Shown piece after piece: positions 16,596 through 26,435 of a DNA stretch of 57,193 nucleotides. This DNA is from UBA6265 sp964526965 (GTDB lineage Bacteria; Chloroflexota; Chloroflexia; Thermomicrobiales; UBA6265): positions 1 through 57,193 of the forward strand of contig CAZGML010000016.1 in assembly GCA_964526965.1 (NCBI GenBank). The letters are read 5' to 3'. The notes under the pieces are model-generated. The model did no database searches, had not been told where the DNA came from, and worked only from the letters and a program-made list of their open reading frames with translations. Each line of letters begins with the position of its first letter. The stretch's first letter is position 1. Both the position numbers and the translations under genes were made by a program.

Positions 16596-19500
16596 GTGGC
16601 TGGCATCTATGATGTTCTTACGATCCTCTTCCTCATCTTTGTTTTCTACTTGCTCGGGTTTCGTATCGTGCGGACACAGCGGGATGATGAACGCGAATCC
16701 GATCCTACCCCCGAAATGTCATCGATTGAACCTCGACCACTGGTGAAACGCCAGATAGTCCTTGATGCGCTCCAGCAACCTCCGTTCACGGATATCCTCT
16801 CAACGCGCCAACGAGATCGCCTACGCCATTCACTCCTGAATCCTGGTGATACCTGGATCGAACCAATCCCAACAGACGACCTGGATTTCGCGGAACAATC
16901 TCGTGTTCAGGCTTCCACAAGCGAATTATTGACGGGCGAGCGTGTTGCTTCAGGCCCGGTAGCACCTGTCTCACCGAAACCTGCTCCCGAACCACCACGT
17001 ACACCAGTCATGGAAACCATCCGCGCCAGCTGGGATCCGGCGGTGATGATGCTCTATCTCGGAGCATTGTTGGTGGTGGTAGCCGGTCTCATTTTCGCCA
17101 CGTATAACTGGGGCACCCTGGGTGGCTGGCAAAAGATGGGCATGCTTTCCGGAGGAACAGCTGCCTTCCTCGTTGCGGGCCTCTCCATTCGCAATATAGA
17201 GCGGGTGAAGCCCGCCTCCACCACATTTATCATCATTGGGGGGTTGCTGGTACCGGCCAACTTCCTGGCTGCCTACACCGTGTTCGATGATGTGAAGCCA
17301 GCTCTCACGCTACTGCTTGGTGCTATCGCCACCGCAATCGTTCACGCGCTGCTTTCCTCCCAGCCCGGTGGGCAGATCTTCCGTTATAGCACCGTGGCCG
17401 CTGCAATTGTCGCTCTGGCAACGGTGCCCGCCGCTCTGGGATTTGTCGCTGGATGGGGCGGAGTGCTCGGCCTCGTGGTCATTGCTTTGATCCCGTCCGA
17501 ATTGCCTTGGCTGCGTCGATTCGAGCCCGCCTGGGACTTGATGAGTAAGGCCGCTATCGGGCCCCTGGCTATCTTCGCGATCTGGCAAGACTGGGACTCC
17601 GATGGCTGGATCGTTGTTGGAGGGTTCATCGGCCTGAGTATGGTGGCGACCCGGCTATCCATGCAATACCGCAATTTCCGGCCGTACCTGCTTGCCTTCT
17701 CTGATTTCTCATTGATCCTGGCCAGCATGCAGATCGCTCACATCTTCTCCGGAGAGCGGTGGGTGATTGCCGCTGGTCTGTTGGCGCTCACGATTCTCCT
17801 GTTACAAGAAGCCCGACGGTTCCCCGGCCATAAGGTTTGGCTCGAGTTCGCGGCCGTATTTTCGTTTTCGTTCTTCGTTGTGGATGTCATGCACGAGCTG
17901 GTCGAGCCCGATTGGGCGCTTTCGGCAGGAGCGATCGCATTCACTATCGGCATGCTGCTGCACGCCAGGTTGCATCCTCGCCACGCCTGGTTCACTGAGT
18001 TCCTGGCAGTGTGGTCGTTGCCGATCGCCGTCGCCTCGGCGGTGCAGGCTTCTCATGAATCCTGGTGGTGGGTGTCGATTGGTGCTGGCGTGGTTACCCT
18101 CACGCTCATTGTCCACCGAATCCGCCACCGAATCCCGGGCGATTTCAATCTCGCAATTGCGAGCGCTTCCGGAATCCTGGCTGTCCTTCTCGCCGTCGAT
18201 CTGCTGGACCTGGTGGATACCTCTCGAAACCAGATTGTCGTGCTGATGGCGCTTGGCCTTGCGCTGACTGCCATCTCCAACCTGTGGTTGCCTCACCACG
18301 CCTCGGTTTCCGGCTGGCTGAAGAACCTGTTGCGAATCGAGACACTGCCGATCTTCGTCGCTGCGGGATCCATTGGTGATTGGGATGATGCGTTTGTCCC
18401 TTGCATCGTTATCCTGGTGATGTTCTGGAATATCTGGGTCTCCCGCCAGTCGAACTGGTCGATTCCGTTGGCAATCACCATGTGGATCGCACTGACGGAG
18501 ACGTTGATTCCGGCCGATGCCGGCTACCTCGCGAGCATGTGGTGGTACGTGGCCCTGACTGTCGCCTGGGCTGCGCTTGCCTGGCAACTGGATCGAAGGA
18601 CGCGAGGGGGTGAAGACTTCCTCTCAGCCGGGGTGTATCTTTGGGCGTCCGTGTCAGTTGCATCCGCAGTCGTGGTGTATGCGGCCCTGTTCGAGTTGAT
18701 GCATGATGAAGCTGCGGTTCAAAGTGGCCTCGCCGCGATCATCCTGGCTGCATTGCACGTGGCTGGCTACCGCTCCACTGGCGGACGGGTCATGCTGGCG
18801 ATTGCTGGCTTTCTGGTGTTTGTGGCGAATGTTGCCTGGATCTTTGGCGAAGTTTCGAGCATCTGGCACATTGCCTTCGCCGCTATCAGCCTTGTGATTG
18901 CCGTGTACTTCTACTGGCAATCGTCCATGTCTCGAGTCTGGTTCGGTTTTGCCACAGCGATGTTGGCGCTGATCTATGCTCAGCTCGCAACCGATTTGTC
19001 CTATACCTCTGACCTGGTACTTGGGCTGGCGGCTGCCTGGATTCTCGTCAGCATTGCCATCCTGCGCTGGCGATCGGCGGATACAACCGCGCTCAGTACC
19101 CCGATGTTCTACCAGGCGATGTTGCTCCATCCTCTCGCACACTTCCTGCCCGTGATTGATCACTCACTCGTTGACATCTCCCGGCCCGATTTCGTGCTCA
19201 CGCTGGTGTCCCTTGCTGGCGTGGTAGCGACCTTTGGGTCGCTAAGGCGTAACCGCGAGATGGTGCTGGTCGGTTCGGCCATTGGGATGACAGCGCTGTT
19301 GCTGCAAATCAGTATCGGTGCACCCGGCAATCTCCACGCCTACACCGTGCCGCTTTCGATCTACTTGCTGGCGGTTGGTTTACTGTTGCGAGCGGATGCC
19401 CGAATCGCCAACCTGCTGCTTGCTGCCGGCTCGGCGACGCTCGTGATCCCGGCGATGATTGAGGCCCTCACCACCGGCGATATCGTGTGGCTCTGGGTGG

Positions 19501-19757
19501 CACTGGCCGAAGCTATCGGGCTTTTCCTGTTCGGTACCGTGTTGCGACTCCGTATCCCGACCGCGGCCGGTGTGGTTGCTGTGAGCGTGATCTTGCTGCG
19601 CATGCTGGTGTTTGCGGTCAGTGTGCTGGCCAGTTGGATCAGTATCCTGGTGATTGGTGTGGCGCTGTTGCTGATTGGTACGATGTGGCTCCTTTTCCGC
19701 GAGCCGATCCAGAATCGCGCGACTGCAATCTTCGCTCGCTGGCGCAGCTTCGATTAG
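16596..19757 (+). CDS. Very large polytopic membrane protein (DUF2157/DUF2339-like)
   Basis: The product has 1053 residues. The first helix is N-terminal, followed by a cytoplasmic region of about 120 residues (Pro-rich, up to about 140). From about residue 150 to the end there are roughly thirty hydrophobic helices in close succession. The segment LGALLVVVAGLIFATYNWGT resembles the start of DUF2157-type membrane domains, and the overall plan resembles DUF2339 proteins. These have no established function; a role in lipid, sugar or envelope transport has been guessed at. It starts at GTG 16596 after AGGGAGGGGA. No catalytic motif was found. Confidence 0.6.
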   Translation: MAGIYDVLTILFLIFVFYLLGFRIVRTQRDDERESDPTPEMSSIEPRPLVKRQIVLDALQQPPFTDILSTRQRDRLRHSLLNPGDTWIEPIPTDDLDFAEQSRVQASTSELLTGERVASGPVAPVSPKPAPEPPRTPVMETIRASWDPAVMMLYLGALLVVVAGLIFATYNWGTLGGWQKMGMLSGGTAAFLVAGLSIRNIERVKPASTTFIIIGGLLVPANFLAAYTVFDDVKPALTLLLGAIATAIVHALLSSQPGGQIFRYSTVAAAIVALATVPAALGFVAGWGGVLGLVVIALIPSELPWLRRFEPAWDLMSKAAIGPLAIFAIWQDWDSDGWIVVGGFIGLSMVATRLSMQYRNFRPYLLAFSDFSLILASMQIAHIFSGERWVIAAGLLALTILLLQEARRFPGHKVWLEFAAVFSFSFFVVDVMHELVEPDWALSAGAIAFTIGMLLHARLHPRHAWFTEFLAVWSLPIAVASAVQASHESWWWVSIGAGVVTLTLIVHRIRHRIPGDFNLAIASASGILAVLLAVDLLDLVDTSRNQIVVLMALGLALTAISNLWLPHHASVSGWLKNLLRIETLPIFVAAGSIGDWDDAFVPCIVILVMFWNIWVSRQSNWSIPLAITMWIALTETLIPADAGYLASMWWYVALTVAWAALAWQLDRRTRGGEDFLSAGVYLWASVSVASAVVVYAALFELMHDEAAVQSGLAAIILAALHVAGYRSTGGRVMLAIAGFLVFVANVAWIFGEVSSIWHIAFAAISLVIAVYFYWQSSMSRVWFGFATAMLALIYAQLATDLSYTSDLVLGLAAAWILVSIAILRWRSADTTALSTPMFYQAMLLHPLAHFLPVIDHSLVDISRPDFVLTLVSLAGVVATFGSLRRNREMVLVGSAIGMTALLLQISIGAPGNLHAYTVPLSIYLLAVGLLLRADARIANLLLAAGSATLVIPAMIEALTTGDIVWLWVALAEAIGLFLFGTVLRLRIPTAAGVVAVSVILLRMLVFAVSVLASWISILVIGVALLLIGTMWLLFREPIQNRATAIFARWRSFD

Positions 19758-19835
19758 CTACCGGCTTCTTGACATGATCGCGATTCGGGCGGAACCTGAT
19801 TCACGAGATAATCGATCAGTCAGGAGCCTTTCCCA

Positions 19836-21200
19836 ATGCCAAACCCGAATACACAGGCCGCTATTGAGCGCGCCCGCGCCCATCGTGATAGTGACCTGCA
19901 GGACCTCTTCAAGCTGCTGGAGCAACCAAGCATCAGCGCCCAGAATATCGGTGTTACCGAGTGTGCCGATCTCGAGGAAGCGCTACTTCAGGAGGCCGGT
20001 TTCACAACCCGACGCCTTGAGGCTCCTGGACATCCGGTGATATACGGCGAGTGGACCAATGCTCCTGGCAAGCGAACGATCCTGTTCTACGGCCATTACG
20101 ATGTGCAGCCGCCAGATCCGCTCGACCTCTGGGAATCCGATCCGTTTACGCCAACTATCCGGGATGGACGGATTTACTGCCGTGGTGTTGCCGATAACAA
20201 GGCCCAGCATTTCAGCCATATCGCCGCGGTGCGTCACTGGTTGGGTGCCAACGGATCGCTTCCCTGCAATGTCAAGATCATGCTTGAAGGCGAGGAGGAA
20301 GTCGGGAGTCCGCATCTCGATACCGTGGTGGCGGCCCACAAGGATTTGCTGGCTGCCGATCTCGTTTATACCAGCGATGGACCGGTGACCGATGACCGCT
20401 ACCCCGAGATCACGTTCGGTGTGCGCGGCAATCTCTACATCGAGCTGTACGCGACAGGTGCGAACCGCGATCTTCACTCCGGGCACTGGGGCGGTGTGGC
20501 ACCGAACCCGATTCTCGCCCTCGCCCGTTTACTGACAACGATGATTGACGAGAACAACCATATCCTCATCGATGGGTTCTACGATAACGTGCGCCAGCCG
20601 ACTCCCGGTGCGCAAGCCGCGATGGATGCACTGCCATTCGATACCGCCCAGACGATTGCCGGTATCGGCCTGACCGAAATGGTGCCGCCCGCCGACCGGA
20701 GTTACGCTGAGCGAGTCATGTTCCAGCCGACCTTGAGCCCTGCCGGGGTGATTGGTGGATACACCGATGAAGGTAGCAAGACCGTGCTTCCCGCGAAGGC
20801 GAGCATGAAGATCGATATGCGCCTGGTACCCGATCAAACCCCCGATGAAATTTGGGAGAAGGTGAAGGCCCACGTCGAAAAATACGGCGAGGGCATCGAA
20901 GTCGTCACCCAGGGCAACGGATTCCTGCCGAGCTTCACACCGGTTGAACACCCGATGGGCGATGTGGTGCGGGCGGCGGTTGAACGTGGATTCGGCACCA
21001 AACCGATCAATGTGCCTTCCGCTGGCGGCAGCTTGCCAGATAGCGTATGGACCCAAACGCTCGGTCTGCCAAGTTTCCTCGTGCCCTACGGTGCACCAGA
21101 GCAGGCAAACCACAGCCCGAATGAGAGCTATCGCATTGAGCGGCTCTACCAGGGAATCGAGACCAGTATTAATCTCATCGGCTTGCTTGGAGATTCCTGA
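19836..21200 (+). CDS. M20-family metallopeptidase (dipeptidase type)
   Basis: This 454-residue cytoplasmic enzyme belongs to the M20 dipeptidase/carboxypeptidase group and hydrolyses dipeptides or N-acyl amino acids with two zinc ions. Metal ligands are visible in order: GHYDVQP (His), VADNKAQ (bridging Asp), EGEEEVGS (catalytic Glu and ligand Glu), YTSDG (Asp), and EQANHSPNE near the C-terminus (His). A lid/dimerisation domain with NRDLHSGHWGG lies between. It sits alone on the plus strand and shares a terminator with the S9 peptidase gene that converges on it. The substrate is not predictable; non-specific dipeptidase fits best. Confidence 0.88.
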   Translation: MPNPNTQAAIERARAHRDSDLQDLFKLLEQPSISAQNIGVTECADLEEALLQEAGFTTRRLEAPGHPVIYGEWTNAPGKRTILFYGHYDVQPPDPLDLWESDPFTPTIRDGRIYCRGVADNKAQHFSHIAAVRHWLGANGSLPCNVKIMLEGEEEVGSPHLDTVVAAHKDLLAADLVYTSDGPVTDDRYPEITFGVRGNLYIELYATGANRDLHSGHWGGVAPNPILALARLLTTMIDENNHILIDGFYDNVRQPTPGAQAAMDALPFDTAQTIAGIGLTEMVPPADRSYAERVMFQPTLSPAGVIGGYTDEGSKTVLPAKASMKIDMRLVPDQTPDEIWEKVKAHVEKYGEGIEVVTQGNGFLPSFTPVEHPMGDVVRAAVERGFGTKPINVPSAGGSLPDSVWTQTLGLPSFLVPYGAPEQANHSPNESYRIERLYQGIETSINLIGLLGDS

Positions 21201-21212
21201 CAGTTAACAAGC

Positions 21213-21246
21213 ACCCACCCTGGTGTTCATCGACACCAGGGTGGGT
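21213..21246. terminator. Bidirectional terminator between M20 and S9 peptidase genes
   Basis: Arms ACCCACCCTGGTGT (21213-21226) and ACACCAGGGTGGGT (21233-21246) are a perfect 14-bp stem with a 6-base loop. It is centred between the two convergent stops. Confidence 0.85.
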
Positions 21247-21265
21247 CTCCTTACCAACGGTTTTT

Positions 21266-23209
21266 CTACGCGTTGGCTATTTCGATCTCGGGTACGTCGT
21301 CAGCTGGCGTGAACCGGAACACATGCCCGAAGAACGCAAGTTCAGCGAGCGTCGAATGCTCAATTGTTTCCGCCGACCGGAAGCCGTGTCCCTCGTTCTC
21401 GTACTCGATGTGCGCTACTGGCAGGCCCTTGCGTCGAACGGCTTCGGCCATCGTGGTTGCCTGGTTTGGCGGCACAACCTTGTCCTCGAGCCCCTGCAAC
21501 AGCAGCATCGAACTATCCAGGCGATCTACATGATGGATAGGCGAGCGCTCAACGTACGTCTCTTTTTCGGCAGGATAGGGCCCGACGAGTCCATCAAGGT
21601 AGCGACTCTCGAACTTGTGCGTATCGGTTGCCAGTGCTTCCAGGTCACCGATTCCATAGCGGCTTACACCAACGGCGAATACCTGGGTGCTGGTGAGGGC
21701 GGCAAGCGTGGTGAAACCACCAGCGCTACCTCCACGAATAGCGAGTCGGGAGGGATCAACCAATCCCTCATCGGCCAGGTGCTCGGCACCGGTAACGCAA
21801 TCTTCAACATCCACAATGCCCCAGTTCCCCTGGAGCCTGTTGCGATACTCACGCCCGTAGCCGGTGCTTCCACCGTAGTTGACGTCCAGAATGGCGAAGC
21901 CGCGGCTGGTCCAGAACTGTCGCTTCAAGCTGAGCGATGAGCTGCTTTGTGAGGTTGGGCCGCCATGACTCTCGACGATTAGTGGCGGGAGATCCTTTTC
22001 AGGCGCGGTGAAATCCGGATTCGTAGGCGGATAGTAGAAACCGTACGCTGTGGCACCACCCTCGCTTTGCCAGCTGATCGATTGCGGCACGGAGATGTAG
22101 GCCGGGTTGATATCCTGGGCGCTGGCGCGGCGCAGGTACTCCCATTCGCCGGTCATGATATCCAGCAGCACGAGTCCACCGAGATCGGTCGGCGATGATC
22201 CGAGAAAGAGCACCTTGTTCGTTGCCTGCTGCATCTGCACGTTGCTGATGTCGGTGAAGGGCAGGTCGAACTCGTGAATCGGCTCCATCGCCACATCCAG
22301 CCGCCCCAGCTTCCATTCGCCATCCTGGTTCCAGGCGGCAACCACCTGGCCGGTAGCGGAGAAATCCCACGTGCTCATACCAAATTGCCATTGCGGCTCG
22401 GCGAACTCGGCCTGGCTGGGTTCCATAATCGGCTGAATACCCGCCTCGCCACGATCGGCGTAGAGCTGCCAGAACCCGGTGCGGTCGCTCACAAATACCG
22501 GTAAGCCGGTGTTATTCCATCGTGGACGCACAATGCTCTCGTTCTCGCCGCCGGCTACGTGTCGGATGTTGGTGAGCGTGCCATCCTCGCCGACATCGCT
22601 GTACCAGAGCTCGCATCCATCCCACGGCATGTTCGGGTGGTTCCACTGCAGCCAGCTGAGTTGGGTTCCATCAAACGAGAGGGCGGGGGACGAGACGAAA
22701 TCCGTACCGCTCACGATCACATGCCCGCCATCCTCGTTCGGGCCGTCCAGATCAAGCTGCACGAGCGTATTTATCGGCTCAATACCTTCGAGCGTATGGT
22801 CTTCACGTACGGCAATTGCGCGGTTGTGATGTGTATCGACCATTAAATCCGCATAGCGCCACGGGCCTTCCGGTGTGATTGGCTCCGGGTCGTTCTCGCC
22901 GATTTTGTAAATGCGGTTATCCGTGCGATTGCTCACCAGCACTATGCCGTCGTGCGCGGTCCACGCGCCTCCACCGTATTCATGCACGCGGCTGCCAACA
23001 TCAAACGGGTTTGGGGTGATTTCGGTTTGGTCGCCGTTCTGCAATCGAATGAGGGTAGAACGGCCTTTTTCGGCGGGGCGGCCTTCCAGCCAGTAGATGG
23101 TCTCGCCATCGCAACCCGGTTCCTTAATAGAGACCACCGCTCCCGTAAGGGATTCAGCAGTGATCGGGGATTTCCAGCTTCCGTATGGGGCGATTACGGG
23201 ATCAGTCAT
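21266..23209 (-). CDS. S9-family prolyl oligopeptidase / acylaminoacyl-peptidase-like enzyme
   Basis: This 647-residue protein has an N-terminal beta-propeller (to about residue 390) followed by an alpha/beta-hydrolase domain. Catalytic residues are seen: Ser495 in GGSAGGF, Asp576 in LEDKVVPP and His608 in EGHGF; ESHGGPT supplies the oxyanion region. The family cleaves short peptides or N-acyl peptides, usually in the cytoplasm. No signal peptide is present. It starts at ATG 23209, divergent from the ABC export operon, with which it shares an intergenic region holding the YtrA-type palindrome. Together with the convergent M20 gene it forms a peptide-degrading pair. Confidence 0.88.
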   Translation of the reverse strand: MTDPVIAPYGSWKSPITAESLTGAVVSIKEPGCDGETIYWLEGRPAEKGRSTLIRLQNGDQTEITPNPFDVGSRVHEYGGGAWTAHDGIVLVSNRTDNRIYKIGENDPEPITPEGPWRYADLMVDTHHNRAIAVREDHTLEGIEPINTLVQLDLDGPNEDGGHVIVSGTDFVSSPALSFDGTQLSWLQWNHPNMPWDGCELWYSDVGEDGTLTNIRHVAGGENESIVRPRWNNTGLPVFVSDRTGFWQLYADRGEAGIQPIMEPSQAEFAEPQWQFGMSTWDFSATGQVVAAWNQDGEWKLGRLDVAMEPIHEFDLPFTDISNVQMQQATNKVLFLGSSPTDLGGLVLLDIMTGEWEYLRRASAQDINPAYISVPQSISWQSEGGATAYGFYYPPTNPDFTAPEKDLPPLIVESHGGPTSQSSSSLSLKRQFWTSRGFAILDVNYGGSTGYGREYRNRLQGNWGIVDVEDCVTGAEHLADEGLVDPSRLAIRGGSAGGFTTLAALTSTQVFAVGVSRYGIGDLEALATDTHKFESRYLDGLVGPYPAEKETYVERSPIHHVDRLDSSMLLLQGLEDKVVPPNQATTMAEAVRRKGLPVAHIEYENEGHGFRSAETIEHSTLAELAFFGHVFRFTPADDVPEIEIANA

Positions 23210-23320
23210 GTGGTCAGGCCTTTCTGACGCCAGCGGCGGTATCGTGTCGCCCCCGGCGGGCGAATGAATGACGGATATAGTATCGGGTAATTTTCCATCT
23301 CGTTCATCCCTGCCCAGGGG

Positions 23321-23349
23321 TTGACGTATTTCTACTGTGTATATAGACT
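23321..23349 (+). promoter_or_regulatory. Predicted promoter of the ABC export operon
   Basis: TTGACG (23321-23326) and TAGACT (23344-23349) are separated by 17 bases. The -10 is moderate (4 of 6). It is overlapped by the 27-bp palindrome at 23333-23359, so repressor binding would block it. Confidence 0.5.
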
Positions 23350-23359
23350 ATGCACAGTA
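23333..23359. promoter_or_regulatory. YtrA-type GntR operator
   Basis: Arms TACTGTG (23333-23339) and CACAGTA (23353-23359) form an inverted repeat, with more imperfect symmetry inside. The core ACTGTG-N13-CACAGT has the same spacing as the AGTGTA-N13-TACACT site that I recall for Bacillus subtilis YtrA. The operon it precedes encodes a YtrA-type protein (24075-24464), so self-repression is likely. It lies between divergent genes and could also affect the S9 peptidase gene. Confidence 0.6.
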
Positions 23360-23391
23360 AGCACGCTGGTCAGTTAATAAGGACACCGGGT

Positions 23392-24078
23392 ATGACGCTG
23401 AATTGGAACAATGCAATCTGGCTCGCGAACCGCCAGATGCGGGATAACAGTATTTCCTATGCCTTTTCTGCGGTCTATTTCCTGTTCATGGGGTTCATAC
23501 TGGCGGCAGATAATTCCTGGTCGGTAGAGTTTGCCCTGCCAATCCTCATGTTCATACTTATCCAGCCATCGCTTTCTCCGCGTTACATGACCTTCAAAGA
23601 TGACAACGACGTTACCCGCCAGCAGATGTTCTTGCATTCCCTTCCGATTCCTTTTGCCACAATCGTGCAGGCGCGGATGATTGCGATGCTCGTCGCCGGG
23701 CTCATCAATGCTCCTCTGCTTTTCATTCCCTTCTGGTATATCGGGCCAGAGTGGAGCTCCTTTGGCCATTTCCTGGCCTGGAGTGCCTTCTGGATTGGGA
23801 TGGCGCTCGTCGGTGCGGGCATGGCGCTGGTGCAGGAGTTTTGGATATCGTTTAAAGACTGGATCAAGCTCAATTTCGTTAGTGTTCTTGTTGTCTTCGC
23901 TGTGCTCTTCGTCACGGTTGTGTTCACAGATATTCGCCCCTATGCCTGGAGTGTTGATACCGCGAATGAGAACCCCTGGCTCCTGGGCATTTCTGGTCTT
24001 GTCGTCGGCGTGATTGGTATGTGGCTGGGTGCCATCTTCGCAACCCGCGGCTTCCGTGAGAAGGAGTTCACGGTGTGA
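23392..24078 (+). CDS. ABC-2 type membrane permease
   Basis: This 228-residue protein has six hydrophobic segments and is the first gene of an eight-gene operon. Its size and layout fit ABC-2 export permeases that pair with separate ATPases; the best partner is the ATPase at 24468. The segment RYMTFKDDNDVTRQQMFLHSLPI between helices 2 and 3 resembles the coupling region of such permeases. ATG 23392 follows AAGGA at 9 bases. The stop overlaps the GTG of the regulator gene by four bases. The substrate is unknown; YtrA-linked exporters commonly respond to cell-wall antibiotics. Confidence 0.7.
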   Translation: MTLNWNNAIWLANRQMRDNSISYAFSAVYFLFMGFILAADNSWSVEFALPILMFILIQPSLSPRYMTFKDDNDVTRQQMFLHSLPIPFATIVQARMIAMLVAGLINAPLLFIPFWYIGPEWSSFGHFLAWSAFWIGMALVGAGMALVQEFWISFKDWIKLNFVSVLVVFAVLFVTVVFTDIRPYAWSVDTANENPWLLGISGLVVGVIGMWLGAIFATRGFREKEFTV

Positions 24079-24464
24079 CGGCAGAACTCCCACTGGCGAT
24101 ATCGCTGGAATCCAGCACGCCGCTGTATGACCAGATTGAGTCGCAGTTGCGTCACCTGATTCTTTCCGGGGTCCTTGCTGCCGGCACGCAACTCCCGAGC
24201 GTTCGCGCATTGGCAACCACGTTGGGGTGCAGCGTTATCACTACACGCCGCGCGTACCAGGAGCTCGAACTCCAGGGCCTGATTCGCACCTTTCAGGGAA
24301 GAGGAACAACCGTGGCCGACGTACCGGAAGATGTGCGCCAGAAGCATCGACTTGCTCCGGTGGAGGATGCGTTACGCCACGCGGTTCGTGAGGCAAGGGC
24401 GGCAGGCATTGATGACTCCGAACTCACCCGAATACTGCAATCCATTCTCTCCGAGGAGAAGTAA
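24075..24464 (+). CDS. GntR-family transcriptional regulator, YtrA subfamily
   Basis: This 129-residue repressor has an N-terminal GntR winged helix (YDQIESQLRHLILSGVLAAG, then QLPSVRALATTLGCSVITTRRAYQELE and GRGTTV). A short helical tail replaces a large ligand domain. That size and pattern define the YtrA subfamily, whose genes nearly always precede ABC transporters. GTG 24075 overlaps the permease stop, and the ATPase gene starts 3 bases after its own stop. It probably binds the palindrome at 23333-23359 to control its own operon. Confidence 0.9.
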   Translation: MTAELPLAISLESSTPLYDQIESQLRHLILSGVLAAGTQLPSVRALATTLGCSVITTRRAYQELELQGLIRTFQGRGTTVADVPEDVRQKHRLAPVEDALRHAVREARAAGIDDSELTRILQSILSEEK

Positions 24465-24467
24465 CTC

Positions 24468-25361
24468 ATGACCAGCCCACTTATCCGCGCAACCGACATA
24501 TCTCGTCAGCTTGGCGCATTCCAGCTCGGACCCATCTCCCTAAGCCTCGAACCCGGGCTCGTATACGCATTGGTTGGTCCCAACGGATCAGGCAAAACAA
24601 CGCTGTTCCGTTTGCTCATGGGCCTGATCCGGCCGGAAACCGGCAGCATCGAGCGATTCGGCGCCCCTCTGGCAGCGGATGATCTGGCGCAAACCCGACG
24701 CATCACCTACGTGCCCGAGGCCCTGACCGGCCATGAAGGGTGGAAGATGCATGAAATCAACGATCTTTATCAGCGTACATATCCTGATTTCGATGTGCGT
24801 GCACTCAATCGGCACCAGCAGGGCGTCGATCTTCACCAGCAGTTTTCCGAGTTGAGTAAGGGTATGCAGCGGCGGGCGATGCTCGGCGTGGCGCTGGCCA
24901 CACAAGCCGACGTGCTGCTCTTTGACGAACCGACCGATGGAATCGATCCGTTTGCGCGGCGGGATGTGCTCGCGAGCTTTGCCCATTATATGGAAGGTGA
25001 AGAGCGCACTATGCTCATCGCCACCCACAACCTGGAGGAGGTCCGCCGGATCGCCGACGTGGTAATTGTGCTGGAGCATGGCGAACACATCGGCACGTGG
25101 GAGAAGGATGAATTGCTCGAAGGCTGGCAACGATTGTGGCTTGCTTCCGAGCCGGCGCAACCCCTGCAAGGCGAGGTTGAGCGCACTCACGAAGCCGGTG
25201 TGCAGATCGTGACACATGATCTTGCTGCCACCCGGGCAGATATTGAGCAACTCGGTATCGAAATTATCAGTACCCAGCCGGTCGGTATGGTGGAAACGCT
25301 CCAAATTGTGATTCAGAAACAGAGAGGGCGGGCCTCACCGGCACACTTTCTCAAAAACTGA
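24468..25361 (+). CDS. ABC transporter ATP-binding protein
   Basis: This 297-residue ATPase shows Walker A VGPNGSGKTT (about 38-47), a signature SELSKGMQRR (LSKGM instead of LSGGQ, usual in exporters), Walker B VLLFDEPTDGIDP and the H-loop ATHNLEE. A C-terminal extension of about 80 residues has no known domain. It energises export, probably with the permease at 23392. It starts 3 bases after the GntR gene, so the first three genes are one translational unit of the ytrA-B-C kind. Confidence 0.88.
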   Translation: MTSPLIRATDISRQLGAFQLGPISLSLEPGLVYALVGPNGSGKTTLFRLLMGLIRPETGSIERFGAPLAADDLAQTRRITYVPEALTGHEGWKMHEINDLYQRTYPDFDVRALNRHQQGVDLHQQFSELSKGMQRRAMLGVALATQADVLLFDEPTDGIDPFARRDVLASFAHYMEGEERTMLIATHNLEEVRRIADVVIVLEHGEHIGTWEKDELLEGWQRLWLASEPAQPLQGEVERTHEAGVQIVTHDLAATRADIEQLGIEIISTQPVGMVETLQIVIQKQRGRASPAHFLKN

Positions 25362-25445
25362 CAAAGGTTCGTGACAAGGAATCCACACATAGCAACGACA
25401 TTAAAGGAAGTGGGTTGCTATAGCAGTTGTAAAAGGGGACTACGA

Positions 25446-26405
25446 GTGACACTGGACATCAACAACATCACGAAAACGTTCGGCGATTTCACCGCCGTTG
25501 ACGACGTTTCGTTCCGGGTGAATGACGGCACCATCTTCGGCTTTCTCGGGACCAACGGCGCTGGTAAAACGACAACCATGCGCATGATTTTGGATATTAT
25601 CCGCCCGGATTCTGGCGAAATCACCTGGAACGGTACGCCTACGCGAGATCTGGAGCGCGCCCGTTTCGGTTACCTGCCGGAAGAACGCGGCTTGTATCCC
25701 AAGATGGAAGTGGAGGAGCAGCTGCTCTTCATCGGCCAGTTGTACGGCGCTTCGAAGAACGATGTGCAGAAGCGAATCGACCACTGGTTGGAGCGATTCA
25801 ACATCGAGGAGAATCGCAACAGGACCGTTGAGGCACTTTCCAAGGGTAACCAGCAGAAAATTCAGTTTCTGGCTGCCGTTTTGCATGACCCCGACATCCT
25901 GATCATGGACGAGCCGTATTCCGGACTCGACCCCGTAAACGCACAGCAGATGAAGGATGCTTTCTTCGAACTGGTTGGCGATGGCAAGACGCTCATTTTC
26001 TCCACCCACCAGCTCAACGACGCGCAGGAGCTCAGCTCCGATGTCGCCATTATTCACCGCGGCAGGCTGATGATTAGCGGATCCGTCGACGACGTCCGCA
26101 AGAGCACCGGTCAACACTACCTGCGCTTTGCTGTCGCAGGCGATCCTGAGCTTGCCTGGATTTCCGAAGTTCCGGATACACAGATCGTGAACCGTCGGTC
26201 CGACCATTTGGAAATCGCGGTGCCAAACGAAGATGCCGCCCGCGCGGTGCTTCGAACGGCGATGGAGCGCGAACTCCCGGTGACGATGTTCGAAATCGAC
26301 TACCCGAGCCTGAACGACGTCTTTCTTGATCTCGTGCGCCAGATGCCGAGCGACTTGCAACCAACCGACGAGGAACTTTCCGTTCCTGAGAGCGCGCTGG
26401 CCTAG
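25446..26405 (+). CDS. ABC transporter ATP-binding protein, NatA type
   Basis: This 319-residue ATPase has Walker A LGTNGAGKTT, signature ALSKGNQQKIQFLAAVLHDP, Walker B ILIMDEPYSGLDP and an H-loop FSTHQLNDAQ. The pattern EERGLYPKM before the signature and the C-terminal domain after residue 225 match NatA-like proteins, which with NatB form Na+ exporters or related drug exporters. I start it at GTG 25446 because AGGGG lies upstream; the frame runs back to 25371. The two NatB-like permeases follow directly, so it is their natural ATPase. Confidence 0.85.
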   Translation: MTLDINNITKTFGDFTAVDDVSFRVNDGTIFGFLGTNGAGKTTTMRMILDIIRPDSGEITWNGTPTRDLERARFGYLPEERGLYPKMEVEEQLLFIGQLYGASKNDVQKRIDHWLERFNIEENRNRTVEALSKGNQQKIQFLAAVLHDPDILIMDEPYSGLDPVNAQQMKDAFFELVGDGKTLIFSTHQLNDAQELSSDVAIIHRGRLMISGSVDDVRKSTGQHYLRFAVAGDPELAWISEVPDTQIVNRRSDHLEIAVPNEDAARAVLRTAMERELPVTMFEIDYPSLNDVFLDLVRQMPSDLQPTDEELSVPESALA

Positions 26406-26435
26406 CGTGAACGCAGGAAGACAAGGAGTTCTTTG